Shown: piece after piece, positions 56,790 through 64,000 of the stretch
Layout of the letters: each line of letters begins with the position of its first letter
How positions within the stretch are numbered: the stretch's first letter is position 1
Translations under genes and position numbers: made by a program
Notes under the pieces: generated by a model
Database searches by the model: none
What the model was told of the DNA's origin: nothing
Seen by the model: only the letters and a program-made list of their open reading frames with translations
Origin: Streptomyces sp. 2131.1
GTDB taxonomy: Bacteria; Actinomycetota; Actinomycetes; Streptomycetales; Streptomycetaceae
Length of the DNA: 64,000 bases
Direction of reading: 5' to 3'
Assembly: GCF_900105515.1 (NCBI RefSeq)
Contig: NZ_FNSY01000001.1
Coordinates: forward strand, 5,134,001-5,198,000

Positions 56790-58127
56790 TCAGGCCGCCT
56801 CGGGGAGCGCCGGCGCGTCCCCGGTGGCCGGGCGTACGCCGAGGTCGCTGAGGATCGAGGCGGCGGCGCGGTGGCCCGAGGCCAGGGCGCCCTGGACGGT
56901 GCCGGTGTCGCGGTGGTCGCCGCAGACGTAGAGGCCGGCGAGGAGCCGGACGGGGCGGTGAGGGTCGTGCGGGGCCGGCATCGCGGGTACGGCCTCCGGG
57001 TCGTGGTGGGCGGCCAGCAGCTCCCAGTCGTCGGTGGGCACGCCGTAGAGCGTGGCCAGGTGGGCGCGTACCGTGCGGTCCAAGTCGTCGGGCGGGGTGC
57101 CGAGAACCGTGGAGCTGATCAGGGCCCGGCCCCGCGGCGCGCGGGCCGGGTCGACGGCGCTCATCACGGCGGTGTGGGCGACGGGGCCCGAGCGGTCGGC
57201 GTCCAGGAGCAGTGAGGCGCCGGTCGGCGGGGGAGCCGGGGCGGTGTGGTGGAGCACCGTGACGGGGTGGAAGGACGGCAGCCGCAGGCCCGGCAGCAGC
57301 TCGGCGGCGGCGCTCGCACCGGTGGCCACCAGCAGGGAGCGGCAGCCCAGTTCGCCGTGTTCCTTGGTGCGTACGGAGGTGATGTCGGCCGAGGTGACGT
57401 GCACTCCGGTGCGTATGGTGCCGGGCGGCAGGGAAGCGGCGAGGAGCGCCGGCAGCGTACCCGCCCCGCCCTCCGGTACACACAGCCGTCCGCTCGCGTA
57501 GGTGCGCAGGGCGAGGTCGGCGCAGCGGCTGGAGGTGGTGAGGTCCGGGTCGCTGAGCAGTGCGGTGAGCAGGGGGCGTACGAAGCCGTTGAGCGTGCGG
57601 GAGGACAGCCGGCCGGTCAGGGCGTCGAGCGCGGCACGTTCGGGGCGGTCGAGGACGCGGGCCGTGGGGGTGGCCGCCAGCCGGGCCAGGGCCACGCCGA
57701 GCCGGGCGTGGTCGATGGCACCGCCCATGGCCCCGGTGAGGGCGCCCGGGCGTGGCGGCCGAGGGGCGTGCGCGAGGGCGCGCGCCGCCTTGAGCGCGCC
57801 CCGTGCGCCCGGTACGCGGCGGGTCTCGCCGGTGCGGTGGCGGCGGCCCTCGCTGTGGACGAGGACCCCGGGATCGAAGGTGCGCAGGGCGAGCCCGTCG
57901 AGCCCGGGTGTGGTGCGCAGCTCCGGGTAGGCGGTGTTGAGCAGCGGGCCGATGCGGTCGAGGCGGAACCCGTCCACCTCGTCGGTCGTCATCCGGCCGC
58001 CGACGCCGGGGCCGGCCTCCAGGACGCTGACACTGACTCCCGCGCTGGTCAGTCGGCGGGCCGCCGACAGGCCGGCGATCCCGGCCCCGATGATGACGAC
58101 GTCCGCGTGGTGTGCCGTGCTGAGCAC
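56790..58127 (-). CDS. FAD-dependent oxidoreductase (NAD(P)-binding, amine-oxidase-like)
   Basis: A 445-residue flavoprotein. The N-terminal Rossmann fold reads VVIIGAGIAGLSAARRL (G-x-G-x-x-G), then VLEAGPGVGGRM. The C-terminal FAD-contact motif is YVCGDHRDTGTVQGALASGHRAA (GD-x6-G-x3-SG). Similar to protoporphyrinogen-oxidase/phytoene-desaturase-like enzymes. GTG start at 58127 follows GGGGAGG. It stands 18 bp from the convergent regulator gene. Substrate not evident. Confidence 0.88.
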   Translation of the reverse strand: MLSTAHHADVVIIGAGIAGLSAARRLTSAGVSVSVLEAGPGVGGRMTTDEVDGFRLDRIGPLLNTAYPELRTTPGLDGLALRTFDPGVLVHSEGRRHRTGETRRVPGARGALKAARALAHAPRPPRPGALTGAMGGAIDHARLGVALARLAATPTARVLDRPERAALDALTGRLSSRTLNGFVRPLLTALLSDPDLTTSSRCADLALRTYASGRLCVPEGGAGTLPALLAASLPPGTIRTGVHVTSADITSVRTKEHGELGCRSLLVATGASAAAELLPGLRLPSFHPVTVLHHTAPAPPPTGASLLLDADRSGPVAHTAVMSAVDPARAPRGRALISSTVLGTPPDDLDRTVRAHLATLYGVPTDDWELLAAHHDPEAVPAMPAPHDPHRPVRLLAGLYVCGDHRDTGTVQGALASGHRAAASILSDLGVRPATGDAPALPEAA

Positions 58128-58287
58128 GTGCCCTCCCCGATTCGGCGCAAAGTGGTGGGGGGCTCTTGCCCTCAACCGACCACCGGAATGCGTGAGTTCG
58201 TCAGGAGGCTAGGAGAGTGGCCCGATCCCGCGCAGTCGCGCGCGTACCGGAGCACCGATGCACGGGGTCGCACACCCGTCCGAACGA

Positions 58288-59187
58288 TCAGTGCAGGGCG
58301 GACCGGATCGCGGCGTCGGCGCCGGGGAAGGCGAACGTGAAGCCGGAGTCCAGCAGGCGGGCGGGCAGCACCCGCTGACTGCCCAGCACGTCCCCGGCGA
58401 ACTCGCCCAGCGCGACCCGCAGCGCCGGCGCGGGCACCGGGAACAGCGTCGGCCGCCGCAGCACACGCCCCATCGCGGCGGTCACCTCGGCGTTGGTGGC
58501 GGGCGCGGGACCGGTCAGGTTCACCGGCCCGGACAGCTCCGGGGTGTCCAGGATGTGCCGCAGCGCCGCGATGTGGTCGTGCAGCGCGATGAAGCTCCAG
58601 TACTGCCGCCCGTCGCCCAGCCGGCCGCCGAGGCCCGCCCGGAACAGCGGGAAGAGCCGGCCCCATGCGCCGCCCTCCTGGGCCACCACCAGGCCGGTGC
58701 GGGCGTGCACCGTACGCACCCCCGCCTCCTCGGCGGCCGCGGTGGCCTCCTCCCACTCCACGCACACCGACGGCAGGAACCCGTCGCCGGGAGGCGCGTC
58801 CTCGTCGACCGCCCGGTCGCCGGTGTCCCCGTAGAAGCCGATCGCGGACCCGGACAGCAGCACGGCGGGCGGGGTGTCGAGCGAGGCGACGGCGTCCGCG
58901 ATGGCGGCGGTGCCCAGCACCCGGCTGTCCCGGATCTCCCTCTTGTACGCGTCGGTCCAGCGGTGGTCGCCGACCCCGGCCCCGGCGAGGTGGACGACGG
59001 CGTCGCAGCCGACCAGGCCGGCCACGTCCACGTACTCGCGCTTCGGGTCCCACTCCACCTCGTCGCCGGCCCGCGCGGGGTGGCGCACGAGGCGGACCAC
59101 CTCGTGCCCGTCGGCGCGCAGCGAGCGCACGAGCGCCGCTCCGATGAGTCCGGTCGATCCGGTGACGGCGATACGGGAGTGCGGCAT
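58288..59187 (-). CDS. TIGR01777-family epimerase-like protein
   Basis: A 299-residue short-chain-dehydrogenase-like protein: SRIAVTGSTGLIGAALVRSL is the NAD(P) motif, LLSGSAIGFYGDTGDRAVDE the family-specific active-site region (Ser-x-I-G-x-Y-G), and FIALHDHIAALRHIL the conserved later block. The end (RVLPARLLDSGFTFAFPGAD) is the DUF1731 domain typical of TIGR01777. Start 59187 has AGGA upstream; 59196 would add three residues. Reaction unknown. Confidence 0.9.
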   Translation of the reverse strand: MPHSRIAVTGSTGLIGAALVRSLRADGHEVVRLVRHPARAGDEVEWDPKREYVDVAGLVGCDAVVHLAGAGVGDHRWTDAYKREIRDSRVLGTAAIADAVASLDTPPAVLLSGSAIGFYGDTGDRAVDEDAPPGDGFLPSVCVEWEEATAAAEEAGVRTVHARTGLVVAQEGGAWGRLFPLFRAGLGGRLGDGRQYWSFIALHDHIAALRHILDTPELSGPVNLTGPAPATNAEVTAAMGRVLRRPTLFPVPAPALRVALGEFAGDVLGSQRVLPARLLDSGFTFAFPGADAAIRSALH

Positions 59188-59243
59188 GGCGTCCATCCTG
59201 CCCCACCCGTGCCGCCGTACACGGCCGTGGCACAGTGGCGGCC

Positions 59244-59771
59244 ATGACCGAATCCGCCATTCCCGCCGTCCCCGTCGTCCGCCGCGCCGTGCCCGGCGAC
59301 GGCCCCGCCCTCGGCGAGCTGGACCGTGCCACCTGGTCGACGCTGCACGCGGTGCAGCCGCGCCCGCAGCCGCCGTACGAGCCGTTCTTCGACGAGCGGC
59401 ACCCGCCCCGGGACATCCTGGTGGCGGAGACGCCGGACGAGTCGGGGGAGCCGGTGCCGGCCGGCTACATACGCGTGGTGCCGCCGACCCCGCTGGCCTG
59501 CAACGCGCACGTCCGGCAGATACAGGGCCTCGCCGTGGCGCACTGGGCGCGCGGCCGGGGGATCGGGCGGGCCCTGATCCGGGCGGCCTGCGCCGCGGCG
59601 CGCGACGAGGGCGCGAGCCGGATCACGCTGCGGGTCCTCGGCCACAACGCGCCCGCCCGCGCGCTGTACGAGGCGGAGGGCTTCACCGTCGAGGGCGTGC
59701 TGCCGGGCGAGTTCTTCCTGAACGGGCGGTACGTGGACGACGTGATGATGGGCCGCCCGCTCACCCCGTGA
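59244..59771 (+). CDS. GNAT-family N-acetyltransferase
   Basis: A 175-residue acetyltransferase: acetyl-CoA loop VAHWARGRGIGRALIRAAC (R/Q-x-x-G-x-G/A), then LGHNAPARALYEAEGFTVEG, the typical last helix and strand. Small-molecule or protein N-acetylation; substrate unknown. Start 59244 (MTESAIPAV); the track to 59235 adds MAA. Confidence 0.88.
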   Translation: MTESAIPAVPVVRRAVPGDGPALGELDRATWSTLHAVQPRPQPPYEPFFDERHPPRDILVAETPDESGEPVPAGYIRVVPPTPLACNAHVRQIQGLAVAHWARGRGIGRALIRAACAAARDEGASRITLRVLGHNAPARALYEAEGFTVEGVLPGEFFLNGRYVDDVMMGRPLTP

Positions 59772-59780
59772 CGGGCGCGC

Positions 59781-60299
59781 TCAGCCGCCGAACCGCTTCC
59801 ACAGCGCGGGCAGCCGGGCCGCCAGGGCCGCGTCGTCGTCCGGGTCCAGCGGCGTGCCCTCCGGCTCGTCGGCCTGCGGCGGCAGTCCGAGGTCGGGCGC
59901 GACGACCCCGGTGAGCTGTTCGTACGCCTCGTCGGCCGCGTACCCCAGCTCCTCGCCGTCGCCGTCCAGCTCCTCGTCGAAGGAGTCGAGCAGCCCGGCC
60001 AGGGTGTCCGGGTCGTGCACGGCGCCCTCGAAGACCTCCCGGCCCCGGCCGATCAGCCAGCAGCGGAAGTAGTCGAAGGCGTCGTCGCCCGCGCCGCCGA
60101 GCAGGATGGCCGCCGCGCCCCACAGGTCCCAGCGGTAGGCGCGGTTGAAGCGGGCCTCGAAGTGCCGGGCGAAGTCCAGCACGGATTCGGGGTCGAGCAG
60201 CACCAGCTTGTCGATGAGCAGGTCGGCGTGGTCCTCGGGGTCGCCGTCGGCGGCCTCGCGCGTGCTGTCGATCAGCTCCCAGAACTCGGTCTCGTCCAT
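59781..60299 (-). CDS. DUF4240 protein
   Basis: A 172-residue acidic cytoplasmic protein: MDETEFWELIDSTREAADGD at the start and WDLWGAAAILLGGAGDDAFDYFR in the middle are the DUF4240 hallmarks. Function unknown. The start at 60299 matches the family N-terminus. Convergent with the GNAT gene, nine bases apart. Confidence 0.88.
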   Translation of the reverse strand: MDETEFWELIDSTREAADGDPEDHADLLIDKLVLLDPESVLDFARHFEARFNRAYRWDLWGAAAILLGGAGDDAFDYFRCWLIGRGREVFEGAVHDPDTLAGLLDSFDEELDGDGEELGYAADEAYEQLTGVVAPDLGLPPQADEPEGTPLDPDDDAALAARLPALWKRFGG

Positions 60300-60360
60300 C
60301 ACGGGTCCAGCATCTGCCCTCGGGGCGGCCCGCGCACGCCCAGACACCGATCCGGACCCG

Positions 60361-61341
60361 TCAGGGCGTGCCCCCGTAGAGGGCGTGCAGGCGGGCCGCG
60401 GCCGCCGCGAACCTCTCCCGCAGGGCGGGCGGTTCCAGGACCTCCAACTCCGGTCCGAGGCCCAGCAGCTGGCCGTACGCGACGTCCGGGGACTCGACCG
60501 CCAGGGTGACGGTGACCCGGCCGTCCCCGTCGGGCGCCCCGGCCGCCTCCAGCGCCTCCCGGGCGGCGGCCCGGTCCACGATGTGCGGCAGCCGCCGCAC
60601 GGCCGCCTCCGAGAGCCGCAGCGTCACCTCCGTACGCAGCAGGGAGCGGGCGAACGCGGCCGAGCGCTCTTCCCAGAAGGCGGGCAGGTCGAAACCCTCG
60701 TCCCGGACGAACGGCGTACCCGAGACGGTCACGGCGGTGAACCGGTCGATGCGGTAGACCCGGAACTCGTCGTCCGCACGGGCGCACAGGTACCAGACGC
60801 CCGCCTTCAGGACGAGCCCGTACGGGGCCAGCTCCCGTTCGGCGTCGGTGTCCCGGCCGGCCCGGCGGTAGCGGGCGAGCAGCAGCCGGTCGCGCCACAC
60901 GGCGTCGGCCACGGCGGGCAGCAGGTCGGGGGTGACCGGCTCCTGGTACCAGCCGGGCGCGTCCAGGTGGAAGCGCCGGCCGGCCCCCGCCGGGGCGTCC
61001 CGCAGCGCGGGGGTCAGGGCCGCCGACACCTTGAGCCGGGCGGCCGACGCGGCGTCCGCGAGCCCCATCTCGCGCAGGGCGGAGGGCAGGCCGGACAGGA
61101 AGAGCGCCTCGGCCTCGTCGCGGGCGAGACCGGTCAGCCCGGTGCGGTAGCCGCCGACGAGCCGGTAGCCGCCGGCCCGGCCCCGCTCCGCGTACACCGG
61201 GACACCGGCCTCGGAGAGGGCCTGGGCGTCCCGCGTGACGGTCCGCTCGGACACCTCCAGCTCCCGGGACAGCTCGGCGGCGGTCATGCCGGGGCGGGCC
61301 TGGAGGAGCAGCACCATACGGATCAGCCGGGCAGCACGCAT
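60361..61341 (-). CDS. HTH/WYL-domain transcriptional regulator
   Basis: A 326-residue YafY/DeoR-like regulator: winged helix at the N-terminus (ARPGMTAAELSRELEVSERTVTRDAQALSEAGVPV) and a WYL domain (APYGLVLKAGVWYLCARADD with the W-Y-L residues; RVYRIDRFTAV). WYL proteins sense ligands such as nucleic acids, but this one is not obviously PafB or PafC. Start 61341 (MRAARLIRM). Follows aceE in the same direction but behind a terminator. Confidence 0.92.
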   Translation of the reverse strand: MRAARLIRMVLLLQARPGMTAAELSRELEVSERTVTRDAQALSEAGVPVYAERGRAGGYRLVGGYRTGLTGLARDEAEALFLSGLPSALREMGLADAASAARLKVSAALTPALRDAPAGAGRRFHLDAPGWYQEPVTPDLLPAVADAVWRDRLLLARYRRAGRDTDAERELAPYGLVLKAGVWYLCARADDEFRVYRIDRFTAVTVSGTPFVRDEGFDLPAFWEERSAAFARSLLRTEVTLRLSEAAVRRLPHIVDRAAAREALEAAGAPDGDGRVTVTLAVESPDVAYGQLLGLGPELEVLEPPALRERFAAAAARLHALYGGTP

Positions 61342-61374
61342 GCGGCCATTGTGGCTGGACTGTGGCGCGGCAGA

Positions 61375-61426
61375 ATCAGGCCCGTCCGGCGATTGAGGAC
61401 AAAGCCTCACCCCGGACGGGCCTGAT
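61375..61426 (-). terminator. aceE terminator, compound hairpin
   Basis: Outer perfect 15-bp stem (61375-61389 / 61412-61426) and an inner TGAGG/CCTCA stem (61394-61398 / 61405-61409), six bases after the aceE stop. Confidence 0.75.
61381..61399 (+). repeat. Dispersed intergenic repeat, copy 2
   Basis: CCCGTCCGGCGATTGAGGA forms part of the aceE terminator and differs by one base from the element at 1445-1463. Confidence 0.6.
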
Positions 61427-61431
61427 CACGC

Positions 61432-63999
61432 TCAGAGACCGTAGCGGTCCCGGGCCTCCTTGACGGCGGTCGCCGGCACCTCGCCGCGCCGGGCCAGCTG
61501 GGCCAGCGTGGCGACGACGACGGACTGGGCGTCGACGCCGAAGTGGCGGCGGGCCGCGTCACGGGTGTCGGAGAGACCGAAGCCGTCCGTGCCGAGCGAG
61601 GACCAGTCCTGCTCGACCCACTGGCTGATCTGGTCCGGCACCGCGCGCATCCAGTCGCTGACCGCGACGACGGGACCCGGAGCGCCCTCCAGCGCCTGCG
61701 TCACGTACGGCACCCGTTCCTCGCCGCGGAGCAGCGCCTCGTCGCACTCCAGCGCCTCGCGGCGCAGCTCGCCCCAGGACGTCGCGGACCAGACGTCGGC
61801 CGTGACACCCCAGTCGGCGGCAAGCAGCTCCTGGGCCTCCAGGGCCCAGTGGATCGCCGTACCGGAGGCCAGCAGCTGGGCGCGGGGGGCGTCCGCCGCG
61901 CCGGGCGTGCCCTCCTTGAAGCGGTACAGGCCCTTGACGATGCCCTCCTCGACGCCTTCCGGCATCGCGGGCTGCTGCTTCGGCTCGTTGTAGACCGTCA
62001 GGTAGTAGAAGACGTCCTCGGCCTCGGGGCCGTACATCCGCCGCAGGCCGTCCTTGACGATGACCGCGATCTCGTACGCGAACGCCGGGTCGTAGTTGAG
62101 CGACGCCGGGTTGGTGGCGGCGATCAGGTGCGAGTGGCCGTCCGCGTGCTGGAGGCCCTCGCCCGTCAGGGTCGTACGGCCGGCGGTGGCGCCGACGATG
62201 AAGCCCTTGCCGAGCTGGTCGGCGAGCTGCCACATCTGGTCGCCGGTCCGCTGCCAGCCGAACATCGAGTAGAAGATGTAGAACGGGATCATCGTCTCGC
62301 CGTGCGTCGCGTACGACGACGCGGCGGCGATGAAGTCGGCCATGGCGCCGGCCTCGGTGATCCCCTCGTTGAGGATCTGGCCGTCCTTGGCCTCCTTGTA
62401 GTACATCAGCTGGTCGCGGTCGACCGGCTCGTACGTCTGGCCCAGCGGCGAGTAGATGCCGGCGGAGGGGAACAGCGACTCCATGCCGAAGGTGCGGGCC
62501 TCGTCCGGGACGATCGGCACCCAGCGCTTGCCGGTCTGCTTGTCCCGCATCAGGTCCTTGACCAGGCGGACGAAGGCCATGGTGGTGGCCATCTCCTGCT
62601 TGCCGGAGCCCTTCTTGAGCGCGGCGAACGCGCGCTCCTCGGGCTCGGGCAGCGCCACCGCGTGCACCCGGCGGGCCGGGGCGGGGCCGCCGAGGGCGGC
62701 GCGGCGCTCCTGGAGGTAGCGGACCTCGGGGGAGTCGGCGCCCGGGTGGCCGTAGGGGACCAGGCCGTCGGCGAAGGCGCTGTCCGGGATCGGGAGGCCG
62801 AGCAGCTCGCGCATGCCCTTGAACTCGTCGATCGACAGCTTCTTCATCTGGTGGTTGGCGTTCTTGGACTCGAAGCCCTTGCCGAGCGTGTAGCCCTTCA
62901 CCGTCTGGGCGAGGATCACGGTCGGCGCGCCCTTGTGCTCGACGGCCGCGCGGTAGGCCGCGTACACCTTGCGGGCCTCGTGGCCGCCGCGGGAGGTGTA
63001 GAAACACTCGGCGATCTTCGCGTCGGTGAGCAGTTTCGCCAGCTCGGCGAGAGCGGGTTCGGCGCCGAAGAAGTGCTCGCGGATGTACGCGACGTCGCGG
63101 GTGGCGTATGTCTGGAACTGCGCGTCCGGTACCTCGCGCAGCCGGCGTACCAGCGCGCCCGTGGTGTCGAGCTGGAACAGCTCGTCCCAGGCGTTGCCCC
63201 AGAGCGTCTTGATGACGTTCCAGCCGGCGCCGCGGAAGGCGCCCTCCAGCTCCTGCACGACGCGGAAGTTGGCGCGGACCGGACCGTCGAGGCGCTGCAG
63301 GTTGCAGTTGATGACGAAGGTCAGGTTGTCGAGCTTCTCGCGGGCCGCCAGCGCGAGGGCGGCGGTCGACTCGGGCTCGTCCATCTCGCCGTCGCCCAGG
63401 AAGGCCCAGACGTGCGAGTTCGACGTGTCCTTGATGTTGCGGTTGGCGAGGTAGCGGTTGAAGCGCGCCTGGTAGATCGCCGAGAGCGGGCCGAGGCCCA
63501 TGGAGACCGTGGGGAACTCCCACAGCCAGGGCAGCCGCCGCGGGTGCGGGTAGGAGGGCAGACCGTCGCCGCCCGCCTCCTGGCGGAAGTTGTCGAGCTG
63601 CTGCTCGCTGAGCCGGCCGTCGAGGAAGGCGCGGGCGTAGATGCCGGGGGAGGCGTGGCCCTGCACGTACAGCTGGTCGCCGGAGCCGTCCCCCTCCTTG
63701 CCGCGGAAGAAGTGGTTGAAGCCGGTCTCGTACAGCCAGGCCGCCGAGGCGAAGGTGGCGATGTGGCCGCCGACGCCGAAGCGGGCGCCACGGGTGACCA
63801 TCGCGGCCGCGTTCCAGCGGTTCCACGCGGTGATCCTCGACTCCATCTCCAGGTCACCGTCGAAGTCGGGCTCCGCGGCGGTCGGGATGGAGTTGACGTA
63901 GTCGGTCTCCAGCAGCTTGGGCAGCGCGAGACCGGCGCCCTCGGCGTGCTGGAGCGAGCGCCGCATGAGGTACGCGGCACGGTGCGGGCCCGCGGCCTT
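61432..63999 (-). CDS. aceE: Pyruvate dehydrogenase E1 component, homodimeric; 5' end outside window
   Basis: The visible 855 residues are the bulk of the alpha2-type E1 enzyme that decarboxylates pyruvate with thiamine diphosphate and acetylates the lipoyl E2 subunit. Signatures: YVQGHASPGIYARAFL, WAFLGDGEMDEPES (thiamine diphosphate motif G-D-G-x-M-D...), NCNLQRLDGPVRAN, FESKNANHQMKKL, TGEGLQHADGHS and the C-terminal FGLSDTRDAARRHFGVDAQSVV. The first 40-60 codons lie beyond base 64000; the frame runs open to the edge. Confidence 0.97.
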   Translation of the reverse strand, partial: KAAGPHRAAYLMRRSLQHAEGAGLALPKLLETDYVNSIPTAAEPDFDGDLEMESRITAWNRWNAAAMVTRGARFGVGGHIATFASAAWLYETGFNHFFRGKEGDGSGDQLYVQGHASPGIYARAFLDGRLSEQQLDNFRQEAGGDGLPSYPHPRRLPWLWEFPTVSMGLGPLSAIYQARFNRYLANRNIKDTSNSHVWAFLGDGEMDEPESTAALALAAREKLDNLTFVINCNLQRLDGPVRANFRVVQELEGAFRGAGWNVIKTLWGNAWDELFQLDTTGALVRRLREVPDAQFQTYATRDVAYIREHFFGAEPALAELAKLLTDAKIAECFYTSRGGHEARKVYAAYRAAVEHKGAPTVILAQTVKGYTLGKGFESKNANHQMKKLSIDEFKGMRELLGLPIPDSAFADGLVPYGHPGADSPEVRYLQERRAALGGPAPARRVHAVALPEPEERAFAALKKGSGKQEMATTMAFVRLVKDLMRDKQTGKRWVPIVPDEARTFGMESLFPSAGIYSPLGQTYEPVDRDQLMYYKEAKDGQILNEGITEAGAMADFIAAASSYATHGETMIPFYIFYSMFGWQRTGDQMWQLADQLGKGFIVGATAGRTTLTGEGLQHADGHSHLIAATNPASLNYDPAFAYEIAVIVKDGLRRMYGPEAEDVFYYLTVYNEPKQQPAMPEGVEEGIVKGLYRFKEGTPGAADAPRAQLLASGTAIHWALEAQELLAADWGVTADVWSATSWGELRREALECDEALLRGEERVPYVTQALEGAPGPVVAVSDWMRAVPDQISQWVEQDWSSLGTDGFGLSDTRDAARRHFGVDAQSVVVATLAQLARRGEVPATAVKEARDRYGL

Positions 64000-64000
64000 G

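Noticed and set aside
60361..61341. WYL regulator as PafB or PafC, given the PafBC-type promoter at 42892
   Set aside because: PafB and PafC are paired WYL proteins encoded with the proteasome genes; this single YafY-like protein lies elsewhere.

Overview
The window is high-GC actinobacterial chromosome, almost certainly Streptomyces. Evidence: G/C-rich third positions throughout, many GTG and some TTG starts, the paired glutamine synthetases GlnA and GlnII, a glycan-utilisation cluster of streptomycete type (malR-malEFG-aglA without its own ATPase), and a gene order running from glnE to aceE that, from memory, follows the same segment of the S. coelicolor chromosome. I see no rRNA, tRNA, CRISPR array, insertion sequence or prophage. 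It reads as core-chromosome DNA with a few variable insertions.

Layout. 1-2.5 kb: 3' part of glnE and a PAP2-type membrane protein. 2.6-18.2 kb: a starch/maltodextrin block with malR (reverse), malEFG, an alpha-glucosidase, a second MalR-like LacI regulator, a secreted alpha-amylase with a starch-binding domain, and a 1774-residue secreted two-domain amylase/pullulanase. Together these degrade starch and pullulan outside the cell, import maltodextrins and hydrolyse them inside. CTTGCAG-type repeats in the malR-malE and amylase control regions suggest common control. 18.3-22.1 kb: an orphan STAND-like ATPase, a small tautomerase and a secreted repeat protein. 22.1-29.9 kb: a diiron protein/ferredoxin-reductase/TetR operon, a sigma-like membrane fusion protein, a divergent AhpD-like/MarR pair with a palindromic operator region, and a secreted alpha-L-fucosidase. 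29.9-34.8 kb: a two-component system divergent from an MMPL transporter, then an orphan winged-helix regulator preceded by a candidate Cys-containing leader peptide.

35.1-51.0 kb: nitrogen genes glnII and glnA, each with a four-box GlnR site of identical 11-bp periodicity. Between them lie a TROVE/vWA plus ARPP-2-like pair, a Gfo/Idh/MocA oxidoreductase, a MarR/hydrolase divergent pair with a 29-bp operator, an ArsC-like protein, a 93-residue protein behind a PafBC-type DNA-damage promoter, and SulP and MFS transporters plus a SUKH protein. 51.2-64 kb: RDD and DUF4191 membrane proteins, lipA-lipB (lipoate synthesis), an NsdA-like TPR regulator, an FAD oxidoreductase, a TIGR01777 epimerase-like protein, GNAT and DUF4240 proteins, a WYL regulator, and the 5'-truncated aceE, whose complex needs the lipoate made by LipA/LipB.

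Convergent gene pairs are repeatedly separated by long GC-rich hairpins, several perfect over 14-25 bp. The strongest candidates for new biology are the TROVE/vWA-ARPP-2 pair, the PafBC-driven 93-residue protein, the leader-peptide/winged-helix unit, the sigma-like membrane fusion, and the diiron protein coupled to a ferredoxin reductase.
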